Below, one piece after another: positions 25,811-33,103 of a stretch of 33,103 nt of DNA. Location of the stretch: NCBI GenBank assembly GCA_002737625.1, contig NSIB01000014.1, positions 1-33,103 on the forward strand, in the 5' to 3' direction. Made by a program: the position numbers and the translations under genes. Every line of letters begins with the position of its first letter. The stretch's first letter is position 1. Source of the stretch: Flavobacteriales bacterium (GTDB lineage Bacteria > Bacteroidota > Bacteroidia > NS11-12g > UBA955). The notes beneath the pieces are model-generated. The model had not been told where the DNA came from, ran no database searches, and was given only the letters and a program-made list of their open reading frames with translations.

Positions 25811-27535
25811 CAATTTTTGACCTGGCCTAATGGCCGTAGGATTTTTAAGGTGGTTCCGTTTGGCGATGGCTTCATGGCTTACATGGTAGATCTGCCCAAT
25901 GCGGTATAGGTTTTCACCGGTTTTCACGACGTGTATTTTTTCGTTACCAAGGCTTGGTATTCTAGCTGGTGGATTGGCACGGCGGTTAGATCCGGTTGCT
26001 GGAATTCTATTTACGCTGTCTTTGCTGTTGGGATTGCTAAGTGTTGCGGTAGCAGGAAGGCGGGTGGTTGAATTCGCATCGACAGTAGAATCGAATCGCA
26101 AAGAATCACCCATCGTTTGGGCATTAAAATCTCTTACCAAGGCCTTCATACTAGTATGTACGGTGTTGCTTAGCTCAGTAATATCGAGGGTATCGCGGAA
26201 ATTGACCTTGTTGTAGGCTTGCATCAACGAAAGGGTGAAAAGTTGACCTTGTAAGGCATATCCCGCTGCGTTAAAATGCAATTTATCGGAGATTGTTAGT
26301 TGGTTTTTGTACCAAGTATGCAGCGATCCCCATCCGCCCATGGCTGCGTTGAGATCGTAAACTGTGAGTTTTTCTCTGGCAATAATCGTTTTGAGTTGAT
26401 TGTTCACTGCGCGCTGCATCGGCGGGATTCGATTGCGATTTCTGGTATCGGGGGCGGTGGTTAAAATGATAGCAGTTTGAGGGCAGGCAACACTCAATTT
26501 GTGAAGAAATGCTCGCACTTGCTGTGTATAAGCCAGGGTATCGAGTTTGCCATTGTATGCTTCGTTTGTGCCAAAAGAGAAGATAATGATATCGGGTTTT
26601 AGGTGCTGTAGTTGTTCGATCGTCCAAGGCGCTTTGTCGATTAGATGCGTAAATTGAGCCCCTACAACGCCACAATGATGATAGGTAATTCCACGTCTAC
26701 GATTGGGTACGAGTTCAAAACCGTAGAATCCGAAGTGATTTTGGCTCGTGCTGATTTTGGATAGTGTAAGTTGAAACTGATTGGTGGGTGCTGTTGTTTG
26801 ATAAGAGCTAATGCCCCATCCGGAAGGATAGAATTGGCTGCCGGTCCATTGGAAAGGGTTGGATAGAGTTGGTGAGTAGGATTGGGAATCGGCGGAATGC
26901 CAGATATTAATTTTTTGAAACTGTGGCTCATTGAATTTGTCGTTAAATTCTATGCTAAGGCTGCTTGCGGCGCTTAGTGTTGTTGTTCCATAACCAATAA
27001 CTCCTAGGGGTGCTTTGAGTCCGCCTGTCATTGTTTTGATGCCTGTCCAAATGCCAACGGGTTTTGCAACGGTTCCTCTGGGGCCATAGCTTTTGGCAAG
27101 GGCGTAAGGGAAGAGGATTCCTTGGCCGGCGTTGCCATAAAATCCTTGGAGTTGTTTGCGTATTTCGCCACTAAAATAATCACCTTGTATGTGGCTATCG
27201 CCGATTTGAATGATGGTAAATAGGGTGTCGGCGGATTCCACACCGGCAGGATTTTGACGGCCGGTGCCGCCCGGAGCGGAGCGAACGGGCGGGTATTTGG
27301 ATTTTGGTTGCTCCGAATTAATGAGAGAGTGATTGTTTAGCCAAACAGTATGCAATTTTTGCAAAGCAATTTTTAGCTTTGGTGATTCTTGCAACGCATT
27401 GCAAGGCAAACAGATGACGGAGCTATCTTGCGGACCGATTTTTACATGGGTGGTGTCTGTACCGCTATGAGATTGAGAAAGGAGGGGATGAATCCAAAAA
27501 ATGGAGCAATAAAAAATAATCGATGCAATTCTCAT
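25793..27535 (-). CDS. Secreted SGNH/GDSL hydrolase with C-terminal LysM domain
   Basis: The open frame runs upstream into the neighbour, but the ATG at 27535 (MRIASIIFYCSIFWIHPLLSQS, a signal peptide) gives 580 residues and starts two bases after the MBOAT stop. The SGNH blocks are present: IIQIGDSHIQGDYFSG with Ser114, a GNAGQG glycine block, IIIFSFGTNEAYNG, and DKLHF with Asp417 and His420. The last 45 residues are a LysM domain (HVVKTGENLYRIGQIYHVS, IRPGQKLVIPKS), which in other proteins binds peptidoglycan or chitin. Between about residues 90 and 105 a Gly/Pro/Arg-rich linker is encoded by two adjacent palindromes (27241-27292). With the MBOAT partner it probably transfers or removes acetyl groups on a periplasmic glycan, most likely peptidoglycan. 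Confidence 0.9.
   Translation of the reverse strand: MRIASIIFYCSIFWIHPLLSQSHSGTDTTHVKIGPQDSSVICLPCNALQESPKLKIALQKLHTVWLNNHSLINSEQPKSKYPPVRSAPGGTGRQNPAGVESADTLFTIIQIGDSHIQGDYFSGEIRKQLQGFYGNAGQGILFPYALAKSYGPRGTVAKPVGIWTGIKTMTGGLKAPLGVIGYGTTTLSAASSLSIEFNDKFNEPQFQKINIWHSADSQSYSPTLSNPFQWTGSQFYPSGWGISSYQTTAPTNQFQLTLSKISTSQNHFGFYGFELVPNRRRGITYHHCGVVGAQFTHLIDKAPWTIEQLQHLKPDIIIFSFGTNEAYNGKLDTLAYTQQVRAFLHKLSVACPQTAIILTTAPDTRNRNRIPPMQRAVNNQLKTIIAREKLTVYDLNAAMGGWGSLHTWYKNQLTISDKLHFNAAGYALQGQLFTLSLMQAYNKVNFRDTLDITELSNTVHTSMKALVRDFNAQTMGDSLRFDSTVDANSTTRLPATATLSNPNSKDSVNRIPATGSNRRANPPARIPSLGNEKIHVVKTGENLYRIGQIYHVSHEAIAKRNHLKNPTAIRPGQKLVIPKS
27241..27292. repeat. Two adjacent palindromes in the linker of the SGNH-LysM gene
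   Basis: CACCGGC/GCCGGTG (27241-27247, 27260-27266) and CCGCCCG/CGGGCGG (27267-27273, 27286-27292) are back-to-back inverted repeats with 12-base loops. They code for the low-complexity segment PPVRSAPGGTGRQNPAG just before the catalytic domain, which looks like an in-frame insertion. Confidence 0.65.
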
Positions 27536-27537
27536 GG

Positions 27538-29049
27538 TTAGAATTGGAAGTAAATGAAGGGTTGCACCACGTCGTCTTTGAACTGAATGATGATCTGCAG
27601 GGCAATTGTTATCCAGAGTATCCATGTAAACGTGGGTAGTATTTGAATTTCTTGAAACAGCTGTTCTTTGATTTTGGGCGGAAAGAATGCAATGATTGAC
27701 GCGATGAATAGGAGGATGCCCATTTCGCGGCGTGAAACCCAAAATCCAGTGAAATCTTGCCATTTGGTGTGAAATACAATTTGCTCGATACTTGCAAATG
27801 CTGAGCCAAAGGAAGTGGCTCTGAAAAATATCCAACAAAAAGCCACAAAGTGGAAGGTGATGGCCATGCTCGCGATTCGTGCCCAGTGACTGTTGTTTTC
27901 TTTGGGGAACAATTGTCTCCAGGCTTTATGGAATGCCAAAGCCAAACCATGGGCTAGCCCCCAGAAGACAAATCTCCAATCGGCGCCGTGCCAAAATCCG
28001 CCTACCAACATCGTGATGAGCAAAAATAAGTACGTGTTGAATTCGCCTTTTCTATTACCACCTAGGGGAATGTAAATGTAGTCTTTAAGCCAACTGCTGA
28101 GAGAAATATGCCATTTGCGCCAGAACGCTGTAACATTGGTTGATGTGTATGGATTTTCGAAATTCTCTTTGAGTCGGTATCCCAACATCAGTGCTATGCC
28201 AATGGCAATGTCGGAATATCCTGAAAAATCAAAGTAAATCTGAAAGCTATAGCCATACATGGCCATCAGGTTTTCGGCACCAGAAAAGTTTTGGGGGAGT
28301 TCGTGGACTATGTCTACGTATTTGCCAATGTAATCTGCGATGAAGAGTTTTTTTAGTAAACCACTCATAATGCGGAGCAGACTTTCTTTGTACAGTGCGG
28401 CATTAATGGGTTGTGGATCGAGAATTTGAGGCAAGAAGTCTTTCGCTCGAACAATGGGTCCAGCCACCAAGTGGGGGAAGAATGTCATGTAGAATGCGTA
28501 ATCACTCACGTTTTTAGACGCTGGGATTTCGTTGCGATACACATCCATCAGGTAGCTAATCGACTGGAAAGTATAGAAGGATATGCCTATGGGAAGAAAA
28601 AGATTATGGTCAGTGAATTGAGTGCCAAAAAACGCATTGCAGTTGTGGATGAAAAAGTTGGCGTACTTGAAATATAATAGAAAAGAAAGGCTGTAGGAAA
28701 GGGATAGCCACAGCAAGAGTTTTCTAGTAGTCCCCGATTTTTTTTGGATGAGGAGGGCAAAGAGATAATCGCTGAGAATCATCAAGGCAAACAGGCCCAA
28801 GAATGGGCCACTTGATTTGTAGTAGAAAAACAAGGAAAAGGCAATAATATAGGCTTTTCTCCAAGTGTTTCGTTGGATAATTGCTGCATAAAAAACCAAG
28901 AATATACCAAAAACCGCAAGGAAAGAAAATTCGGTAAAGAACCAAGGCTCTTTGGTGGAATAGCTAAAAATGCGATTCAACAATTGTGGATCGTGAAGTG
29001 GAGCAAATAGGTTATTGATCCAATTAGTATCCACGGTATTTTGCTGCAT
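27538..29049 (-). CDS. MBOAT-family O-acyltransferase (AlgI/PatA-like)
   Basis: The 503-residue integral membrane protein has about ten to twelve hydrophobic segments and standard MBOAT motifs: FLPIGISFYTFQSISYLMDVYR, FFPHLVAGPIVRAKDFLPQ, YFDFSGYSDIAIGIALMLG, FWRKWHISLSSWLKDYIYIPLGG, and GGFWHGADW with the conserved His354. Proteins of this type move acetyl groups from the cytoplasm across the membrane to an SGNH partner that acetylates alginate, peptidoglycan or another polymer. It sits between two SGNH genes: it overlaps the upstream one by 26 bases and the downstream one starts two bases after its stop. Confidence 0.96.
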   Translation of the reverse strand: MQQNTVDTNWINNLFAPLHDPQLLNRIFSYSTKEPWFFTEFSFLAVFGIFLVFYAAIIQRNTWRKAYIIAFSLFFYYKSSGPFLGLFALMILSDYLFALLIQKKSGTTRKLLLWLSLSYSLSFLLYFKYANFFIHNCNAFFGTQFTDHNLFLPIGISFYTFQSISYLMDVYRNEIPASKNVSDYAFYMTFFPHLVAGPIVRAKDFLPQILDPQPINAALYKESLLRIMSGLLKKLFIADYIGKYVDIVHELPQNFSGAENLMAMYGYSFQIYFDFSGYSDIAIGIALMLGYRLKENFENPYTSTNVTAFWRKWHISLSSWLKDYIYIPLGGNRKGEFNTYLFLLITMLVGGFWHGADWRFVFWGLAHGLALAFHKAWRQLFPKENNSHWARIASMAITFHFVAFCWIFFRATSFGSAFASIEQIVFHTKWQDFTGFWVSRREMGILLFIASIIAFFPPKIKEQLFQEIQILPTFTWILWITIALQIIIQFKDDVVQPFIYFQF

Positions 29050-30046
29050 TAAGGGTAATGATTGATGAACGGAACGGCCTGCCGCGCTTGCGCGGCGGCT
29101 TCATTGCCATCTTGTATTTGGCCGATGTCTGTAACCAATTGGCAACACTATCCATCCATATGCGGTAGCCTTGAATATCCGGGTGACGGCCATCGCCGGC
29201 ACGGGTTAGAGTTAGATTCCTGGTTAAGAAAAAACTACCGGAATCGGCTGAACTTTTAAAAACTCGGTTTATTCCATAATCCTCGTCCCAGTTGGCTGGA
29301 CCAATCCAAGCGTAGGGAATGTTGCGCAATTTTTTGGCTAGCAAATTGGCTGCTATTTTTCGGGCTTTTAAATCTCTGGCATACAATTCGTTCAGACCAA
29401 AAACCAAGAAAATATAGGTGGGTTTAAATCGCGCGATGATTTTATCGATAGTATCTGAGCGTCCGAAGTTAAAAACAGTAGCGGAATACCATTCCACGGA
29501 CAATACCAATTTATGGCCGTTGGCTAGGCAATAGTCATTCAAAGGATAACGCAGTCCCCCACTTTCAGAATCACCGATAAGTATAATTCGATGCTTTGTT
29601 GTATCGGCAAAAACAGGCAATTCATAAGCAGGAAAAGTAAAAACTCCGCCTGTGTGGTATAGAAATGGCAGCGTGGAATCTTGTGCGATGCTTGAATTTG
29701 CTGTGTCGGAAATCGACGCAGTTTGGGTGGTGTTGATAGGTGTTTCCGGTTCATCCAAGGTTGCGAGCATCGCATCAATATCTTGGTTCCCTAGAATTTG
29801 TTTGAGTTCAACGCCCGCAAACGAAAATGCCTCGGGTTTGCAGCTGTAAATGTAAAGTAGAAGAATGGGGAGGGTGATGCTGATTCCAGCCCATACAATG
29901 AGCCATGGTGAAGAGGGGTTTGACTGTTTCAATGAATCTGAATGCTCAGAACCGATTTCAATGCACCTTTCTCTAGAATCGTCTATTGGGTTGTTCGATG
30001 TGTTCTGCGGCGGCGTCAAAGTCTCGCAAAAATACTCGAATCGCAA
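29024..30046 (-). CDS. Membrane-anchored SGNH-like protein, partner of the MBOAT
   Basis: The 340-residue protein has a polar N-terminus, one membrane segment at about 47-67 (WLIVWAGISITLPILLLYIYSC), a linker, and an SGNH-type domain. This has IILIGDSESGG with Ser160, YIFLVFGLNELYARD, and AGDGRHPDIQGY with Asp285 and His288, so the catalytic triad looks intact. It probably receives acetyl groups from the MBOAT protein on the periplasmic side. The frame opens with TTG at 30046; another TTG at 29932 would give a short N-terminus just before the membrane segment, and no ATG precedes that segment. The basic tail (KPPRKRGRPF) is encoded by a GC palindrome and the gene then overlaps the MBOAT start by 26 bases. 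Confidence 0.82.
   Translation of the reverse strand: MRFEYFCETLTPPQNTSNNPIDDSRERCIEIGSEHSDSLKQSNPSSPWLIVWAGISITLPILLLYIYSCKPEAFSFAGVELKQILGNQDIDAMLATLDEPETPINTTQTASISDTANSSIAQDSTLPFLYHTGGVFTFPAYELPVFADTTKHRIILIGDSESGGLRYPLNDYCLANGHKLVLSVEWYSATVFNFGRSDTIDKIIARFKPTYIFLVFGLNELYARDLKARKIAANLLAKKLRNIPYAWIGPANWDEDYGINRVFKSSADSGSFFLTRNLTLTRAGDGRHPDIQGYRIWMDSVANWLQTSAKYKMAMKPPRKRGRPFRSSIITLNAAKYRGY
29081..29096. repeat. GC palindrome at the 3' end of the membrane SGNH gene
   Basis: Seven-base arms (29081-29087 and 29090-29096) enclose two bases. It codes for part of the basic tail (PPRKRGRP) that follows the SGNH domain, just before the overlap with the MBOAT start. Confidence 0.6.
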
Positions 30047-30258
30047 CGACTTTTAATCGGACCAAAATTGGAAGTATAAACAACTTTTACTCAGCGATGC
30101 CTTGGCTATGAGCTAGGCTGGGGGGAAGGTGGATTTTTTGCATCGATTCTTTTGTTCCTAGCTGCATAGTTATCTCTTGTTCGCCAAGCATTCCCAAGCG
30201 AGAAAATGAAAATGGGCGGTATCGCAAATAACCCCGTCTAAATCCGGGATTAGTGCAA
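30047..30258. other. Intergenic region between kinase and SGNH/MBOAT cassette
   Basis: This 212-base region lies between two leftward genes. I see no convincing gene, hairpin with T-run or consensus promoter. It should hold the promoter of the SGNH/MBOAT cassette, unless that is transcribed through from the kinase gene. Confidence 0.4.
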
Positions 30259-31119
30259 TCATTGTGCTGAGATTTGCAATTTGCGGAGATGGTATTCAAC
30301 AAGGTTAATCACAGGTTCTCTGGTGATTACGCCCACGTTGATGCGGTGGATTTTACAAGCTTCCTTCAATAAATCGCTGAAGTGATAAGCCACTGAACCC
30401 ACGAAGTGAACGGGCACCTCTTTGTGGTTCTCGTATTTCCAAATATGGATGTTAATGAATTTGCTGAAACCGTTGTAGATAAAATCGCGAATCCATTTTT
30501 CATCGCGATTGTCACTCAAAAAACGCATGAATGACGCCAAATAAACGTTGGGATTGGGTTTGTTATAGATAGCTTCAAAAATGCCTTCTTTGGTGAGGTT
30601 GAATTGTTCAATGAGACCGTTGTGGATTTTCTCTGGTAGCTCATTGTATAAGAACATGCGCAGTAAATCTTTGCCGTAATAGGTTCCGCCGGCCTCATCT
30701 CCAAGAATATAGCCCAATGCGGGGACAATCTCATGGATTATGCTGCCATCATAATAGCAACTGTTGCTGCCAGTTCCAAGGATACATGAAATCCCGGGTT
30801 CGTCGCCACAAGTGGCATAAACGGCTCCCGTTAAATCATGATCTACAACAACATTTGCTTTGGTAAAAACGGCTTTTAGGGCTTTCTCAATGATGATATT
30901 TCTTGATGCGCTGCTCGCTCCGGCGCCATAGAAAAATACATGATCAACCAATGGGGAAACCGCGGTAAGTTCTGTGTTTTTACGAATTTCATTTTCAATC
31001 AACTCTGTGTTGTGAAAGAAAGGGTTGAAACCCATTGTATGAAACGACAAACGCTGTGATTCGCCGTCGGTAAAAATCCAATCACACTTTGTGCTTCCGC
31101 TGTCTGCTATTAATATCAT
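30259..31119 (-). CDS. BadF/BadG/BcrA-family ATPase, N-acetylglucosamine-kinase-like
   Basis: The ATG at 31119 (MILIADSGSTKCDW, 286 residues) is preferred to one 14 codons upstream, because the ATP-binding phosphate motif ADSGSTK normally lies at the very N-terminus. Other ASKHA-fold signs are FYGAGASS, VVVDHDLTGAVYATCGDEPGISCILGTGSNSCYYDG, GYILGDEAGGTYYGKDLL and PVHFVGSVAYHFSD. Members of this group phosphorylate N-acetylglucosamine or related amino sugars. The protein may feed recycled or scavenged amino sugars into metabolism. It is divergent from a second Nudix-type regulator with a palindrome between them, which suggests it is that regulator's target. Confidence 0.9.
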   Translation of the reverse strand: MILIADSGSTKCDWIFTDGESQRLSFHTMGFNPFFHNTELIENEIRKNTELTAVSPLVDHVFFYGAGASSASRNIIIEKALKAVFTKANVVVDHDLTGAVYATCGDEPGISCILGTGSNSCYYDGSIIHEIVPALGYILGDEAGGTYYGKDLLRMFLYNELPEKIHNGLIEQFNLTKEGIFEAIYNKPNPNVYLASFMRFLSDNRDEKWIRDFIYNGFSKFINIHIWKYENHKEVPVHFVGSVAYHFSDLLKEACKIHRINVGVITREPVINLVEYHLRKLQISAQ

Positions 31120-31153
31120 AATAAAATCGACGCAAGTTAAATAAAAAAGGCTT

Positions 31154-31170
31154 AGTGTCAAAAAAACACT
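31154..31170. promoter_or_regulatory. Palindromic operator candidate between kinase and second regulator
   Basis: AGTGT (31154-31158) and ACACT (31166-31170) form a palindrome with seven bases between, giving a TGT-N7-ACA core with the same spacing as the candidate operator at 13385-13403. It lies 35 bases before the kinase ATG and 69 bases before the regulator ATG. It is the natural place for a shared operator. Confidence 0.5.
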
Positions 31171-31184
31171 TTAAAAACAATTTT

Positions 31185-31216
31185 TTTGCATGGCATTGTT
31201 ATTTAAGGTTAATTTG
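31185..31216 (+). promoter_or_regulatory. Candidate promoter of the second Nudix-type regulator
   Basis: TTTG (31185-31188), a 20-base spacer and TTAATTTG (31209-31216, one mismatch from TAnnTTTG) fit a Bacteroidota promoter. The leader to the ATG at 31239 would be about 16 bases. The palindrome at 31154-31170 lies just upstream of the -33 element. Confidence 0.45.
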
Positions 31217-31238
31217 TGGGCCAGAGCGAAGATTGTTC

Positions 31239-32009
31239 ATGTCGATAAGCCCATCTTTAAATCCCCACGTTTCCGTTGATTGCGTAATTTTTGGCTTCAG
31301 CAACGAAACTTTACGTTTGTTGTTGATTAAGCGTACAGTTCCTAACGCACTTACGGAGTTGGACGATAGTTATTACGCGTTGCCCGGGGATTTGGTTCGA
31401 GACAACGAGAATTTGGATGAGGCGGCGGCTCGCGTGTTGAAAGAATTGACGGGTTTAACGGGAATTTTCTTACAGCAATTTCAGGCATTTGGCGATCCTT
31501 TGCGTATCGCAAAGGCAAAAGACCGAGCTTGGTTACAGGGTGTAAGGCAAGATCCAGACGCTCGGGTAATTACGGTGGCCTATATGGCATTGATAGAAAG
31601 TAGCAAGGTGGAGATCCAGCCGGGTTCGTTTAGCAGAGGGGCGGTATGGTTGCCCATTGGTGAGATTCCGGAGTTGGCATTTGATCACAATGAAATTTCA
31701 GAAGGTGCGTTGATGGCTTTGCGTGAAAAGGTTCAGATTCAACCAATTGCCTTTGAATTGTTGCGTGAAAAGTTTACGATGAGCGATTTACAGGCCTTGT
31801 ATGAGACCATTTTACAGCGGGAATTAGACAAGCGCAATTTTAGGCGTAAGATGTTAAATTCTGGTGTGATTGCAGCTTTGCCCGAAAAACAACATGGTGT
31901 CAGTAATAAACCAGCGCGGTATTATGTTTTTAATAGAAATCTGTTCGAAAACAGCCCATTGGGCTTTGTGAACCTCAAAATGGAGGGTTCTTTCACATTG
32001 TTTAATTAA
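31239..32009 (+). CDS. Second Nudix-domain/winged-helix transcriptional regulator
   Basis: The open frame reaches back to a GTG at 31155, but the ATG at 31239 (MSISPSLNPHVSVDCVIFGF, 256 residues) aligns with its paralogue at 12665-13357 and leaves the promoter and palindrome free. The Nudix part has VIFGFSNETLRLLLIKR, YYALPGDLV and a degenerate Nudix box (ARVLKELTGL), so hydrolysis is unlikely. The winged-helix part has FTMSDLQALYETILQRELDKRNFRRKML and SNKPARYYVFN. Compared with the paralogue it has an insertion of about 15 residues after QAFGDPLR. It is probably a sugar-derivative-responsive regulator that acts on the divergent kinase gene and on itself. Confidence 0.88.
   Translation: MSISPSLNPHVSVDCVIFGFSNETLRLLLIKRTVPNALTELDDSYYALPGDLVRDNENLDEAAARVLKELTGLTGIFLQQFQAFGDPLRIAKAKDRAWLQGVRQDPDARVITVAYMALIESSKVEIQPGSFSRGAVWLPIGEIPELAFDHNEISEGALMALREKVQIQPIAFELLREKFTMSDLQALYETILQRELDKRNFRRKMLNSGVIAALPEKQHGVSNKPARYYVFNRNLFENSPLGFVNLKMEGSFTLFN

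Positions 32010-33103
<1,094 letters not shown>

Noticed and set aside
27536-27838. N-terminal extension of the SGNH-LysM frame into the MBOAT gene
   Set aside because: The ATG at 27535 begins a clear signal peptide two bases after the MBOAT stop; the extension is only a shadow of the MBOAT gene.
30087-30302. Leftward open frame of 71 codons overlapping the 3' end of the kinase gene
   Set aside because: It overlaps a well-supported gene and shows no recognisable features.
31155-31238. Upstream GTG start for the second regulator
   Set aside because: It would place the coding region over the palindrome and promoter, and the extra 28 residues do not match the paralogue.

Overview
The window is chromosomal DNA of a Bacteroidota bacterium. 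The signs are a SusC/SusD pair, type IX secretion (T9SS) C-terminal sorting domains, a gliding-motility-type (CHU_C) C-terminal domain, TAnnTTTG-type -7 promoter boxes and leaders without obvious Shine-Dalgarno sequences. No tRNA, rRNA, CRISPR array, transposase or phage gene was seen. The genus cannot be fixed by reading alone. The glycan gene set suggests a free-living polysaccharide degrader.

Region 1 (about 440-13400) is a polysaccharide utilisation locus, most likely for laminarin-type beta-1,3-glucan. A rightward block encodes a T9SS-secreted protein with a tandemly duplicated domain, SusC, SusD, a PKD-containing surface glycan-binding lipoprotein and a GH16 lipoprotein. It ends at a strong hairpin at 8732-8763. 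A converging leftward block encodes a Nudix/winged-helix regulator, a clan GH-A glycosidase and a GH3 beta-glucosidase. The inferred scheme is surface cleavage by GH16, binding and import by the lipoproteins and SusC/D, and periplasmic trimming to glucose by the GH-A and GH3 enzymes. A 19-bp palindrome in the regulator's promoter recurs (15/19 identical) before the first gene of the rightward block, so the regulator probably controls both arms.

Region 2 (13572-25740) holds a 1076-residue secreted T9SS-like protein (leftward), then a probable rightward operon of bacilliredoxin, inositol-monophosphatase-family phosphatase, LysE-type exporter and BASS-type transporter. The last gene overlaps the 3' end of a leftward gmk-nadD pair by 60 bp. 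Two large secreted proteins follow (922 and 635 residues), ending at a GC-rich terminator.

Region 3 (25793-30046, leftward) is a tightly packed cassette: membrane-anchored SGNH protein, MBOAT O-acyltransferase and secreted SGNH hydrolase with a C-terminal LysM domain. The LysM points to peptidoglycan, so this looks like an extracytoplasmic O-acetylation/deacetylation system. A BadF/BadG-type sugar kinase is next, divergent from a second Nudix/winged-helix regulator. The short region between them has a palindrome with the same TGT-N7-ACA spacing as the locus 1 operator. The window ends inside a YbiT-like ABC-F gene.

Across the window there are many short, perfect GC-rich palindromes with three-base loops, some in terminators and some inside reading frames. 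A 52-bp inverted repeat at 13441-13492 does not have terminator polarity.
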